This document shows, piece by piece, positions 46,641 to 55,577 of a stretch of 64,000 nucleotides of DNA (the stretch's first letter is position 1; each line of letters starts with the position of its first letter). The notes beneath the pieces are model-generated. The model ran no database searches. It worked only from the letters and a program-made list of their open reading frames with translations, and was not told the origin of the DNA. Made by a program: the position numbers and the translations under genes. Source of the stretch: Gemmobacter nectariphilus DSM 15620 (lineage in GTDB: Bacteria; Pseudomonadota; Alphaproteobacteria; Rhodobacterales; Rhodobacteraceae); contig NZ_AUCM01000005.1 of assembly GCF_000429765.1 (NCBI RefSeq), positions 1 to 64,000 on the forward strand, read 5' to 3'.

Positions 46641-46682
46641 GGATATTTCGGGACAGATGAAAGGGGCGGTTGCGCCCCCTTC
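46641..46682. terminator. repeat copy and terminator hairpin between convergent genes
   Basis: GGATATTTCGGGACAGATGA (46641 onward) is a diverged repeat copy. It runs into a GGGGCG/CGCCCC stem bounded by A and T runs, just before the alcohol dehydrogenase stop. It can serve both convergent genes. Confidence 0.6.
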
Positions 46683-46686
46683 AAGC

Positions 46687-47847
46687 TTACATGCAGGCGT
46701 CGAACAGGGCGCGGGTATTCTCGCGCGTCATCTCGACCGGGTTGCCGCCGCAGGACGGGTCCTCCAGCGCCATCTCGGTCAGCATGTCGAGATCGGCGAA
46801 CTGCACGCCCATGGCCGACAGGTTCGCCGGGATCGCCAGCTTGGACCGCAGGTCCATGATGGCATCGTGGAAGCCCGCAAAGCCGCCGTCGATCCCCAGA
46901 TAGGCCGCCGCGCGCTCGATCCGGTCCTCGATGGCGGGGCGGTTGAACTCCAGCACCATGGGCATGACCACCGCGTTCGTGGTGCCGTGGTGGGTGTTGT
47001 AGACCGCGCCGATCGGGTGGCTCAGCGAATGGATCGCCCCCAGGCCCTTCTGGAAGGCCACCGCGCCCATGGCTGCCGCGCTCATCATATGGCCGCGCGC
47101 CATCAGATCGTTCGGATCGTCATAGACCTTGGGCAGGTTCTCGAACACCAGCCGCATGCCTTCGAGGGCGATGCCCTGGCTCATGGGGTGGTAATGCGGC
47201 GAGCAATAGGCCTCGAGGCAGTGGGCCAGCGCGTCCATCCCGGTGCCTGCCGTGATGAAGCGCGGCATCCCCACGGTCAGGGCCGGGTCGCAGATGGTGA
47301 CGGCCGGCATTAGCCTGGGGTGGAAGATGATCTTCTTCTTGTGGGTGGCCGAATTGGTCAGCACCCCGGCGCGGCCAACCTCGGATCCGGTGCCGGCGGT
47401 GGTCGGCACGGCGATGATCGGCGCGATTTTGCTGGCATCGGCGCGGGTGAACCAGTCGTCCACGTCTTCCAGATCCCAGACCGACAGGTCGGCCCGCTGA
47501 CCGGCCATCAAGGCGATCATCTTGCCAAGATCCAGCGCCGAGCCGCCGCCAAAGCAGATCACCCCGTCATGCCCGCCCGCCTTGTAGGCGGCGATACCGG
47601 CCTGCATGTTCGCCTCGGTCGGGTTGGCATCGACCTCGGAGAACACAGCGCGGCCAAGGCCTGCTGCCTCAAGCACATCCAGCGCCTGCGCGGTGATCGG
47701 CAGCGCGGCCAGCGCCTTGTCGGTCACCAGCAGGGGCTTTTTCAGCCCCGTTTCGGCGGCATGAACCGCCAGTTCCCCGATCCGGCCAACGCCGAACTTG
47801 ATCGCGGTCGGATAGGACCAGTTGCGGAAAGGAACGCCGTGCGACAT
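46687..47847 (-). CDS. iron-containing alcohol dehydrogenase
   Basis: This is an NAD(P)-dependent group III alcohol dehydrogenase of 386 aa. Motifs are GGGSALD (about 99-105), PTTAGTGSEV (about 148-157), and metal-binding residues in DALAHCLEAY and the HSLSHPIGAVYNTHHGTTNAVVMP block. It is the last gene of the seven-gene operon, 1 bp after the aldehyde dehydrogenase. In this setting it probably oxidises the alcohol group of the substrate carried by the TRAP system (see the cluster finding). Confidence 0.93.
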   Translation of the reverse strand: MSHGVPFRNWSYPTAIKFGVGRIGELAVHAAETGLKKPLLVTDKALAALPITAQALDVLEAAGLGRAVFSEVDANPTEANMQAGIAAYKAGGHDGVICFGGGSALDLGKMIALMAGQRADLSVWDLEDVDDWFTRADASKIAPIIAVPTTAGTGSEVGRAGVLTNSATHKKKIIFHPRLMPAVTICDPALTVGMPRFITAGTGMDALAHCLEAYCSPHYHPMSQGIALEGMRLVFENLPKVYDDPNDLMARGHMMSAAAMGAVAFQKGLGAIHSLSHPIGAVYNTHHGTTNAVVMPMVLEFNRPAIEDRIERAAAYLGIDGGFAGFHDAIMDLRSKLAIPANLSAMGVQFADLDMLTEMALEDPSCGGNPVEMTRENTRALFDACM

Positions 47848-47848
47848 G

Positions 47849-49231
47849 TCACACCTTCTTGAGATGATAGGATTTGGCCCGGGTCACCGAATAGAAACCC
47901 AGGTAAGACAGCGAGGTGCCGCGCCCGGTGTTCTTGCACCCGGTCCAGCACAGCGCAGGATCAAGGTAATCGGCCCGGTTCATGAAGATCGTGCCGGTCT
48001 CGATCTGTGCACCGATCTCGGCGGCGGTGTCGTAATCGTTGGTCCAGATGCTGGCAGTCAGCCCATAGGGGCTGTCGTTCATCAGCGCGATCGCCTCGGC
48101 GTCGTCCTTGACCGGCATGATGCCGACGACGGGGCCAAAGGATTCCTCGCGCATCACCGCCATGGAATGATCGACATTCACCAGGATCTGCGGGGCCAGA
48201 TAGGCGCCGCCATCATCGGCCGGAAAGTGCGCCGGGTCGATCAGCGGCTTTGCCCCAGCTGCCACGGCGGCGGCGATCTGGTCGCGCACCACGCGGGCAA
48301 AGCGCACGTTCGCCATCGGGCCAAGGGTGGTTTCCGGGTCCAGCGGGCTGCCAAGTTTCAGGCTGTTGACCCATGCCACGGCCTTTTCGACAAACTCGTC
48401 GAACAGGCTTTCGTGGACATAGATCCGCTCGATCCCGCAGCAGCACTGCCCCGAGTTGAACATCGCCCCGTCCATCAGCGTATCGACCGCCGCATCGACA
48501 TTGGCATCGGCGCGCACATAGCCCGGATCCTTGCCGCCCAGTTCCAGCCCCAAGGGGGTAAAGGTGCCCGCCGCCGCGCGTTCGATCGCCTGCCCGCCAC
48601 CGACAGAGCCGGTGAAGTTCACGAAATCGAACGCCCGCGCGCCGATCAGCCGCTCGGTCGTCGCATGGTCCAGAACGACGTTCTGGAAGACGTCCGCCGG
48701 AATGCCGGCGGCATGGAAACCCTCGGCCAGACGCTCGCCCACCAAGAGGGTCTGGCTGGCGTGTTTCAGCACCACGCTGTTGCCCGCAATCAGGGCCGGG
48801 ACGATGGTGTTGATCGCGGTCAGGAACGGGTAGTTCCAGGGCGCGATCACGAACACCACCCCCAGCGCCTCGCGCGCGATGTAGCGGCGGAAGGCATCGG
48901 TATCCTCGATCACCTTGGGCGCCAGCGTTTCGGCAGCGATCCCGGCCATATAGTCGGTGCGGGCGTTCACCCCGCCGAACTCGCCTGCGCCAAAGCGGAT
49001 CGGGCGGCCCATCTGCTCGGCCAGCTCGCGGGCGATCTCGTCCTTTTTCGCGGTCATGTGGGCAACGCCCGCCTTGACCAGGGCGATGCGCTCGTCCAGC
49101 GGGCGCGCGGCCCAGGCCTTTTGCGCCGCGCGCGCGGCGGCCACGGCCGCATCGGCCGCCTCGGGCGCCAGCGGCATCCGTTCCGCATAGACCCGGCCAT
49201 CGACCGGGGAAATCAGTTGTATCGGTTTCAT
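47849..49231 (-). CDS. aldehyde dehydrogenase
   Basis: This is an NAD(P)-dependent aldehyde dehydrogenase of 460 aa. The glutamate base lies in LELGGKDPGYV (about 235) and the catalytic cysteine in NSGQCCCGIERIYVH (about 267, with adjacent cysteines). It is related to succinate-semialdehyde and gamma-glutamyl-aldehyde type enzymes. It lies between the glutamine-synthetase-like gene and the alcohol dehydrogenase. The length is a little shorter than the common 480-500. Confidence 0.93.
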   Translation of the reverse strand: MKPIQLISPVDGRVYAERMPLAPEAADAAVAAARAAQKAWAARPLDERIALVKAGVAHMTAKKDEIARELAEQMGRPIRFGAGEFGGVNARTDYMAGIAAETLAPKVIEDTDAFRRYIAREALGVVFVIAPWNYPFLTAINTIVPALIAGNSVVLKHASQTLLVGERLAEGFHAAGIPADVFQNVVLDHATTERLIGARAFDFVNFTGSVGGGQAIERAAAGTFTPLGLELGGKDPGYVRADANVDAAVDTLMDGAMFNSGQCCCGIERIYVHESLFDEFVEKAVAWVNSLKLGSPLDPETTLGPMANVRFARVVRDQIAAAVAAGAKPLIDPAHFPADDGGAYLAPQILVNVDHSMAVMREESFGPVVGIMPVKDDAEAIALMNDSPYGLTASIWTNDYDTAAEIGAQIETGTIFMNRADYLDPALCWTGCKNTGRGTSLSYLGFYSVTRAKSYHLKKV

Positions 49232-49245
49232 CGTGTCACCTGTCG

Positions 49246-49264
49246 GGCGGGGGTCGCCCCCGCC
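49246..49264 (-). terminator. hairpin between the ligase and aldehyde dehydrogenase genes
   Basis: GGCGGGGG and CCCCCGCC pair perfectly over 8 bp around TCG in the 57-bp gap. No T run follows, so it is more likely a processing or stabilising element. Confidence 0.5.
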
Positions 49265-49288
49265 ATTCCCGGCGCAAGGCGGCCCGCC

Positions 49289-50656
49289 TTACGCGCGTTC
49301 CAAGAGCCGTTGCAGCTCGAAATCCGTCACCACGCGGTCGGTTTCCTGAATCTCCCACTCGGCATTGCGGACATAATGGTCGACGACATCGTCGCCAAAC
49401 GCCGCCCGCAGCATGGCCGAGCCCCCGAGCGCCGCCGCCGCATCGCGCAGGTTCGTCGGGATCTCGCGGATACCGTCGGTCGCATACATGTCACCCGTCA
49501 TTTCGGGCTCCAGTTCCATCTTGCCCTCGATCCCCGCCAACCCTGCGGCCAGCAGCGCCGCACAGGCGAGATAGGGGTTCACGTCCGATCCCGGAATGCG
49601 ACATTCCACCCGCACCCCCTTGGTGTGAACGCCGCAGATGCGGAAACCCGCCGTGCGGTTGTCGGCAGACCAGACCGCCTTGGTCGGCGCGAACATGCCC
49701 ACGCAGAACCGCTTGTAGCTGTTGACATAGGGCGCAAGGAACACCGTCAGCTCCTCGGCATGGGCGAGCTGGCCGGCCAGGAAGTGCTTCATCAGGGGCG
49801 ACATGCCGTGCGTGTCGTCGTGGTCGTAGAAGGCAGGCTTGCCGTCCAGCGTCCACAGGCTCTGATGAACATGGCTCGACGATCCGGCCTTGCGGTGGTC
49901 GTATTTGGCCATGAAGGTCACGGACTTGCCCTTGGACCAGGCGATTTCCTTGACGCCCTGCTTGACGATCACATGGTTGTCGGCGGTGTCCAGCGCGTCG
50001 GAGTAGCGGTAGTTGATCTCCTCTTGCCCGGCATCCGCCTCGCCCTTGGAATTTTCCACCGGGATCCCGGCGCCATACAATCCGTTGCGCACCGCCCGCA
50101 TCACATCTTCTTCCTTGGTGGTCTGGAAGATGTGGTAATCCTCGTTATAGGCGCTGATCGGCTTCAGCGCGCTCAGGCCGCCGTCGCGCAGATTGTCATA
50201 GCTGTTCTCGAACAGATAGAACTCCAGCTCGGTCGCCATCATCGGCTCCAGGCCCATGGCGCGGGCGCGGGCCACCTGCCGCTTGAGGATCGCGCGGGGC
50301 GAGACCGCCACTTCCTCATGCGTCGCATGTTCCAGCAGATCGGCCAGACACAGCACCGTGCCCTCCAGCCAGGGCAAGCGGCGCAGCGTGGCCAGATCGG
50401 GCTTCATGACGTAATCGCCATAGCCCTTTTCCCAGCTCGAGGTCTTGTAGCCCGGCACGGTGGTCATTTCCATGTCCACGGCCAGCAGGTAGTTGCAGCA
50501 ATGCGTCTCCTCGAACCCACCGTCCAGGAAGAACTGGGCATGGAACCGCTTGCCCACCAGGCGCCCCTGCATGTCGGGGGCGGCGACCAGAACGGTATCC
50601 ACCTCGCCCCGCGCCACCGCATCCTTCAGCGCCTCGAAACTCATGTTGCCCGGCAT
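49289..50656 (-). CDS. glutamine-synthetase-like gamma-glutamyl ligase
   Basis: The product is an ATP-dependent ligase of 455 aa. It carries the glutamine synthetase core: ATELEFYLF near residue 145, AGQEEINYRYSDAL near 207, AGSSSHVHQSLW near 257 and NSYKRF followed by WSADNRTAGFRI near 320. It lacks the C-terminal adenylylation tyrosine of assimilatory GlnA, and its blocks resemble PuuA/GmaS-type enzymes that glutamylate amines. The start is ATG 50656 with GGGAGAGGG upstream; the frame begins 6 codons earlier. It lies between the TRAP binding-protein gene and the dehydrogenases. Confidence 0.9.
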   Translation of the reverse strand: MPGNMSFEALKDAVARGEVDTVLVAAPDMQGRLVGKRFHAQFFLDGGFEETHCCNYLLAVDMEMTTVPGYKTSSWEKGYGDYVMKPDLATLRRLPWLEGTVLCLADLLEHATHEEVAVSPRAILKRQVARARAMGLEPMMATELEFYLFENSYDNLRDGGLSALKPISAYNEDYHIFQTTKEEDVMRAVRNGLYGAGIPVENSKGEADAGQEEINYRYSDALDTADNHVIVKQGVKEIAWSKGKSVTFMAKYDHRKAGSSSHVHQSLWTLDGKPAFYDHDDTHGMSPLMKHFLAGQLAHAEELTVFLAPYVNSYKRFCVGMFAPTKAVWSADNRTAGFRICGVHTKGVRVECRIPGSDVNPYLACAALLAAGLAGIEGKMELEPEMTGDMYATDGIREIPTNLRDAAAALGGSAMLRAAFGDDVVDHYVRNAEWEIQETDRVVTDFELQRLLERA

Positions 50657-50688
50657 ATTCGCCCTCTCCCGCACCCGGAAACGGGCGC

Positions 50689-50740
50689 CCTTTCATCTTT
50701 CTGAAAATACCCTGGGGGGTCCGGGGGGCAAGGCCCCCCG
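50689..50740. repeat. dispersed repeat copy with G6/C6 hairpin
   Basis: The core TCATCTTTCTGAAAATACCC is followed by a GGGGGG-CAAG-CCCCCC type hairpin, the same pairing as in the copy near 14782. It lies between the TRAP binding-protein gene and the ligase gene. Confidence 0.65.
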
Positions 50741-50749
50741 GCGCCGTCC

Positions 50750-51790
50750 TCAGCCGTAGCGATAGGGCCGCCCGGCCTTGGCCATCACCGCGTTGTATTT
50801 CTTGAAGATTTCCACAACCTTCGCCTTGGTCGGCGATTCCGCCGCGATCTCGTCCCAGAAGGCGCGGGCCTTGTCCTCGACCGTAGCCCATTCGGCATCG
50901 GGAATCGAGGTCAGCTCCAGCTTGGGCCCGTTGACGCGCAGATCGGCCTCGCCGCCCCAATACCACCACTGGCGGTAATAGTGCGACTGCTCGAAGCAGA
51001 CCTTCATCAGCGCCTTGAGGTTGTCCGGCACCGCGTTCCATTTTTCCTGATTGGCGAAGAAATGCCCGATCCAGGCGCCCGAGATGTTGTTGGTCAGGAA
51101 ATACTTGGTCACATCGGCCCAGCCGACCGTGTAATCCTCGGTGATGCCCGACCAGGCGATCCCGTCCAGCTCCCCGGTCTGCAGGGCGACCTGAATGTCT
51201 TCCCACGGCAGCTGCACCGGCACGACGCCAAACTGCGCCAGGAACCGGCCCGCGGTCGGGAAGGTGAAGACGCGCTTGCCTTCCAGATCCTTCAGGCTGC
51301 GGATCGGATCCTTGGTGGCGAAATGGCACGGATCCCAGGCGCCGGCCGAAATGTGCTGCACGCCGACCTTGGCATATTCCTCTTCCCAGATCTGTTTCAG
51401 ACCATACTGGTTGAACAGCACCGGCACATCCAGGCTATAGCGGCTGGCAAACGGGAAATAGCCGCCGAACACCGTCACCTCGGTGGGCGAGGCCATGGAA
51501 TCGTCATCCGACTGCACGGCGTCGATGGTGCCCGACTGCATGGCGCGGAACAGTTCCGACGTGGGGACAATCTGGTCCGAGTAATACAGCTCGATTTCCA
51601 TCTGCCCGTCGGCGATCTGGTTGAAGGTGTCGATGGCGGGCTTGACCACATGCTCGCCCAGCGCGGCGCCGGCATAGGTCTGCATCCGCCACTTGATCGG
51701 GGCGCCCTGCGCGTGAACCGCCGGGGCGGCCAGCACCGCCGCGCCGCCAACGGCGCCGGTGGTCAGAAACTTGCGTCTGGTCGTCGTCAT
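50750..51790 (-). CDS. TRAP transporter solute-binding protein
   Basis: The product is a periplasmic binding protein of 346 aa, DctP family. A twin-arginine signal (TTTRRKFLTTG, residues 2-12) and a hydrophobic stretch ending PAVHAQ predict Tat export. The conserved arginine region (GKRVFTFPTAGRFLAQFGVVPVQLPWEDIQVALQTGELDGI) is present and sets carboxylate-type binding in most TRAP proteins. The substrate is unknown. It is 49 bp after the permease gene. Confidence 0.93.
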   Translation of the reverse strand: MTTTRRKFLTTGAVGGAAVLAAPAVHAQGAPIKWRMQTYAGAALGEHVVKPAIDTFNQIADGQMEIELYYSDQIVPTSELFRAMQSGTIDAVQSDDDSMASPTEVTVFGGYFPFASRYSLDVPVLFNQYGLKQIWEEEYAKVGVQHISAGAWDPCHFATKDPIRSLKDLEGKRVFTFPTAGRFLAQFGVVPVQLPWEDIQVALQTGELDGIAWSGITEDYTVGWADVTKYFLTNNISGAWIGHFFANQEKWNAVPDNLKALMKVCFEQSHYYRQWWYWGGEADLRVNGPKLELTSIPDAEWATVEDKARAFWDEIAAESPTKAKVVEIFKKYNAVMAKAGRPYRYG

Positions 51791-51839
51791 GTCGTCACCT
51801 CCTGGTTGGTTGTCGGGCGGTTGTCCCGCCCCGTTCGGG

Positions 51840-53180
51840 TCATCGTGCGTAGACCAGATGCGGCAGCCAAAGCGCGATCTGGGGAAAGATCATCACGATC
51901 ACCAGCGTCAGCAGCATCAGCAGAACGATGGGCGTGATGGATCGGTAGATGTCGGCCAACGTGACATGGTCGGGCGCCATGGCGCGCATCAGGAACAGGT
52001 TATAGCCAAAGGGCGGCGTGATATAGGCGATCTGGCAGGTGATCGTGTACATGATGCCATACCAGATCAGCGCATCCTGCGGCGGCATACCCAGATCCAG
52101 TTTCGCCACCAGCGGCACATACAGCGGCGCGACGATCACCAGCATCGCAGTATCGTCCAGGAACATGCCCATGATCAGGAAGGACAGCTGCATCAGGATC
52201 AGGATGGTCCAGGGGCTTAGCCCCATGTCGCGCAGGAACAGCCCCTCGATCGCCTTGACCGCGCCCAGCCCGTCGAACACCGCGCCGAAGGCCAGTGCCG
52301 CCAGGATGATCCACATGAACATGCAGGAAACGCCCAGGGTCTGCACCATGCAGGTGTCGAACACCTTGCGCGACATGCGCCCGCGCAGCACGGCCACCAG
52401 CGTGGCCACGGCGGCCCCCACGACCGAGGCCTCGACAAGGCTGGTCCAGCCATAGATGAACGGGCCCATCATGGCGACAAAGATGCCGACCGGCAGCAGG
52501 CCCGCCGACAGAAGGCGCAGCTTTTCGGCCCGCGTCACCGTGCGTTCGGCCACCGGCAGCACCGGGCCAAGCGCCGGGTTGATCCGGCAGCGGATCACGA
52601 CATACAGGATGAAGATGCCCGCCATCATCAGCCCCGGCACCACGCCCGCCAGCCACAGATGCCCGACCGGCTGACGCGCGATCATTGAATACAGCACCAG
52701 CACCACGCTGGGCGGCACCAGGATCCCCAGGCTCGACCCGCCCTGGATGATCCCCGTGACCATCCGCTTGTCATAGCCGCGCTTGAGCAGTTCCGGCAGC
52801 GCGATGGTGGCCCCGATGGCCAGCCCCGCGACCGACAGCCCGTTCATGGCGGAAATCAGCACCATCAGCAGGATCGTCCCGATGGCCAGCCCCCCCGGCA
52901 CCGGCCCGAACCAGACGTGGAACATGCGGTAAAGATCGTCTGCCATGCGGGTTTCCGACATGACATAGCCCATCCAGACGAACATCGGCAGCGTCAGCAT
53001 GGGATACCAGTTCATCAGCTTGATCGCGCTGGTGAAGGGAATGGCCGACCCGCCCCCGCCCCACAGCGCAATCGCCGCCAGCGAGGCGACAAAGCCGATC
53101 ACCGCAAAGACCCGCTGCCCGGTCAGCAGCAGGATCATCATCCCGCCGAACATCAGAAGGGCGATGTATTCGTAGGGCAT
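51840..53180 (-). CDS. TRAP transporter large permease (DctM)
   Basis: DctM-type permease of 446 aa with about 12 membrane helices. MSETRMADDLYRMF, GGSSLGILVPPSVVLVLYS and ITPPFGYNLF are family blocks. The start is ATG 53180, sharing one base with the small-subunit stop; the frame to 53582 is shadow. It uses the sodium gradient to drive uptake. Confidence 0.92.
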   Translation of the reverse strand: MPYEYIALLMFGGMMILLLTGQRVFAVIGFVASLAAIALWGGGGSAIPFTSAIKLMNWYPMLTLPMFVWMGYVMSETRMADDLYRMFHVWFGPVPGGLAIGTILLMVLISAMNGLSVAGLAIGATIALPELLKRGYDKRMVTGIIQGGSSLGILVPPSVVLVLYSMIARQPVGHLWLAGVVPGLMMAGIFILYVVIRCRINPALGPVLPVAERTVTRAEKLRLLSAGLLPVGIFVAMMGPFIYGWTSLVEASVVGAAVATLVAVLRGRMSRKVFDTCMVQTLGVSCMFMWIILAALAFGAVFDGLGAVKAIEGLFLRDMGLSPWTILILMQLSFLIMGMFLDDTAMLVIVAPLYVPLVAKLDLGMPPQDALIWYGIMYTITCQIAYITPPFGYNLFLMRAMAPDHVTLADIYRSITPIVLLMLLTLVIVMIFPQIALWLPHLVYAR

Positions 53181-53686
53181 CAGATCTTTTCTCCGCGCAG
53201 AAAGGCGATGTCGCGGATCAGGAAGGCCACCGATTGCAGGATCATCAGGAACACGCCGGTGCAGATCACGATCTTGATCGGCGCCATGTAGGGGCGCCAG
53301 ACGGTGCGCGAACGCTCGCCAATGTCCAGCGCGTAAAGCGTGCTGTCGATCCCGCCATACAGCACCACCGACAGGAAGAAGATCATCGCCAGCACCGTGA
53401 CCGCATCGACCATCGCGCGGCGGCGCAGATCCCAGCGGGTATAGATCAGATCCATCCGCACATTGGCGCCCATCTGCAGCGCATAGGCCCCGCCCAGCAC
53501 GAAATAGCCCACCATGGTGAACTGCGCCATTTCCTGCGTCCACAGCGGCGGGCGAAAGAACGCCTTGGCGATGGTGGACCACAGCAGAACGCCCGCCAGC
53601 ACGAACAGCAGATACATCGCCATCCGCCCGATGCGGTAGTTCAGCGCCTCGACCCAGCGCACATACAGGACCAGCACACGCGGCAT
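53180..53686 (-). CDS. TRAP transporter small permease (DctQ)
   Basis: DctQ-type subunit of 168 aa with four membrane helices. It overlaps its neighbours by one base on each side, so translation of amidohydrolase, DctQ and DctM is coupled. WTQEMAQFTMVGYFVLGGAYAL is the conserved central block. Confidence 0.9.
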   Translation of the reverse strand: MPRVLVLYVRWVEALNYRIGRMAMYLLFVLAGVLLWSTIAKAFFRPPLWTQEMAQFTMVGYFVLGGAYALQMGANVRMDLIYTRWDLRRRAMVDAVTVLAMIFFLSVVLYGGIDSTLYALDIGERSRTVWRPYMAPIKIVICTGVFLMILQSVAFLIRDIAFLRGEKI

Positions 53687-54459
53687 CAGCTGCCCCCCTC
53701 GAACATCGCCAGCGCGCGGGTCAGCACGGGGGCCAGCTGATCGGCCATGGCCGCCTCGGCCTCGGGCGTGTCGATCAGATCGTTGCGGATCTCCAGCATG
53801 GCATGGGGCAGGCCATAGGGCACCGCATGGCAGCGCAGCAGATGCGTCACCCCGTCGGCGGCGGAATAGGGCGCGTTCAGTTCGGATTGCAGGCCGGTCA
53901 TCGCCCAGGCGGCCGCCAGCACCTCGCGCGCCAGGCGGTCATCGCCAGGGCGGGTATCGTCATGGATCACGCCCAGTTCCACCGCGCGCGGCTTGCCGTG
54001 CCAGACCGGGGTAAAGGAATGCACCGTCACCACCACCGGCCGCAGCCCCAGCGCGATGCGCTGCGCGATCAGCGCGGCAAGGCCATTGTGGAACGGCGAA
54101 TAGACCGCCGCCGCCCGCGCCGCCCGATCCTGCGGCGTGATCGCGGCATTGCCGGGCACCTCATAGGTTTCGGACCGCGCCGGCATGGCGCCGGGGCTGT
54201 CGGGGGCGCGGTTCAGATCGTGGATCAGCCGGCTGACCGGGGCGTGAACCAGACAGGCGCCCAGCCGCGCCGCCAGCCCGCGTGCCAGCCCCAATGCGCC
54301 CGGATCCCAGGCGATATGCGCGCGCTGCGCCGCCCCATCCAACCCCAGCGCACCCCAGGGTTCGGGGAAGGCATTGGACGCATGTTCGCACACCAGCACA
54401 AGGCGCGACGGCGCATCGGCGCCCTCGATCCGCGCTGGAAAGCCCTGTTGTTCTATCAT
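53686..54459 (-). CDS. N-formylglutamate amidohydrolase family protein
   Basis: The product is 257 aa of the FGase family (PF05013 type), a zinc amidohydrolase of the carboxypeptidase-like fold. LVLVCEHASNAFP near residue 20 gives the first metal/active-site block, and VVTVHSFTPVWHGKPRAVELGVIH the second. It is the first gene of the operon. No hut genes are present, so histidine degradation is unlikely; the enzyme may hydrolyse an N-acyl or gamma-glutamyl amide made in the same pathway. Confidence 0.88.
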   Translation of the reverse strand: MIEQQGFPARIEGADAPSRLVLVCEHASNAFPEPWGALGLDGAAQRAHIAWDPGALGLARGLAARLGACLVHAPVSRLIHDLNRAPDSPGAMPARSETYEVPGNAAITPQDRAARAAAVYSPFHNGLAALIAQRIALGLRPVVVTVHSFTPVWHGKPRAVELGVIHDDTRPGDDRLAREVLAAAWAMTGLQSELNAPYSAADGVTHLLRCHAVPYGLPHAMLEIRNDLIDTPEAEAAMADQLAPVLTRALAMFEGGS

Positions 54460-54513
54460 GGGCGAGTCATCCCTGTCGTTGGTCCAAGGCTGGCCAGAGC
54501 CTGCCGGGCTGTC

Positions 54514-54526
54514 AAGAATGTTTCTT
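54514..54526. promoter_or_regulatory. palindrome in the RpiR/amidohydrolase divergent region
   Basis: AAGAATGTTTCTT has perfect 5-bp arms and lies between the divergent start codons (54459 and 54573). It is a candidate site for the adjacent RpiR-family regulator. Confidence 0.35.
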
Positions 54527-54572
54527 CCACCGAAAACTCTGTTACAAATCTTTCAGAGCCATTTAGAGGCGC

Positions 54573-55460
54573 ATGATGAGTTTTCCGGCACCCGCCCCCC
54601 CGGCCCCGATCGAGGACCAGCTTCGCCGCGCGATGGACGGGCTGACCCCGACCGAACGCAAGCTGGCCCGCCATATGCTGGACCATTACCCGGTCGCGGC
54701 GCTTGGCTCGATCACCGCGCTTGCCAAGGCGGCCGAGGTCTCCACCCCCACCGTGGTGCGGCTGATGCAGAAGCTGGGGTTCAAGGGCTATCCCGACTTC
54801 CAGAACAGCCTGCGCGCCGAGGTCGAGGACATGCTTGCCTCGCCCCTGGCCAAGCATGACAAATGGTCCGGCAGCGCACCGGATGCCCATATCCTCAACC
54901 GCTTTGCCGATCAGGTGGTCGCGAACCTTCAGGCGACATTGGCCGGGATCGACCCGGCCGACTTTGACGCCATCGCCGCGCTGCTGGCGGACCCGTCGCG
55001 CCGCATCTATGCGCTTGGCGGGCGGATCACCCATGCGATGGCCGAATATTTCGTCACGCTGATGAAGGTGGTGCGCCCCGAGGTGACGCTGCTGTCGGCC
55101 ATGTCGAACACCTGGCCCCCGGCGCTGCTGGACATGCAGCCGGGCGATGTGTTGCTGATCTTCGACATCCGGCGTTATGAAAATTCGGTGCTGCAGGTCG
55201 CGGAACTGGCGGGGGAACAGGGGGCCGAGGTGGTGCTGATCACCGACCGATGGATCTCGCCTGCGGCAAGCCATGCGCGTCACAGGCTGGTGTGCCATGT
55301 CGAGGCGCCCAGCGCCTGGGACAGCACGGTTCCCCTTCTGGTGCTGGTGGAAACGCTGCTGGCGGCCGTGCAGAACCTGCGCTGGCAGGACACCGAGGCC
55401 CGCCTGACCCGGATGGAGGCGCTTTACGAAAAGGTGCGCTTCTTCCGACGGTTCCGCTAG
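54573..55460 (+). CDS. MurR/RpiR family transcriptional regulator
   Basis: The product is 295 aa. An N-terminal RpiR helix-turn-helix (residues about 15-85; ALGSITALAKAAEVSTPTVVRLMQKLGFKGYPDFQ) is followed by a SIS domain (about 120-255, RIYALGGRITHAMAEYFV), which usually binds a phosphosugar or related ligand. The frame begins with ATGATG. It is divergent from the seven-gene catabolic operon and is the obvious candidate regulator for it. Confidence 0.92.
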   Translation: MMSFPAPAPPAPIEDQLRRAMDGLTPTERKLARHMLDHYPVAALGSITALAKAAEVSTPTVVRLMQKLGFKGYPDFQNSLRAEVEDMLASPLAKHDKWSGSAPDAHILNRFADQVVANLQATLAGIDPADFDAIAALLADPSRRIYALGGRITHAMAEYFVTLMKVVRPEVTLLSAMSNTWPPALLDMQPGDVLLIFDIRRYENSVLQVAELAGEQGAEVVLITDRWISPAASHARHRLVCHVEAPSAWDSTVPLLVLVETLLAAVQNLRWQDTEARLTRMEALYEKVRFFRRFR

Positions 55461-55577
55461 CCCTGTTCGTGCGACCCTTGCGGCATTCTTGCAGGGCCGG
55501 ATGCGCACCGATCCTGCCTTGCGGTGGCGGGCGGGGCATGAAACCCTTGGCGCCAAACGACGGGCGCGCGACGGACC

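Noticed and set aside
44117-46684. 855-aa minus-strand frame opposite serA
   Set aside because: Antisense to serA and the phosphoesterase; composition rich in His, Gly, Arg and Asp typical of shadow frames.
47822-50704. 960-aa plus-strand frame opposite the dehydrogenase and ligase genes
   Set aside because: Same shadow pattern; the minus-strand genes have complete catalytic motifs.
53686-54459. hutG of a histidine degradation operon
   Set aside because: No hutU, hutH or hutI nearby; the operon content points to another substrate.
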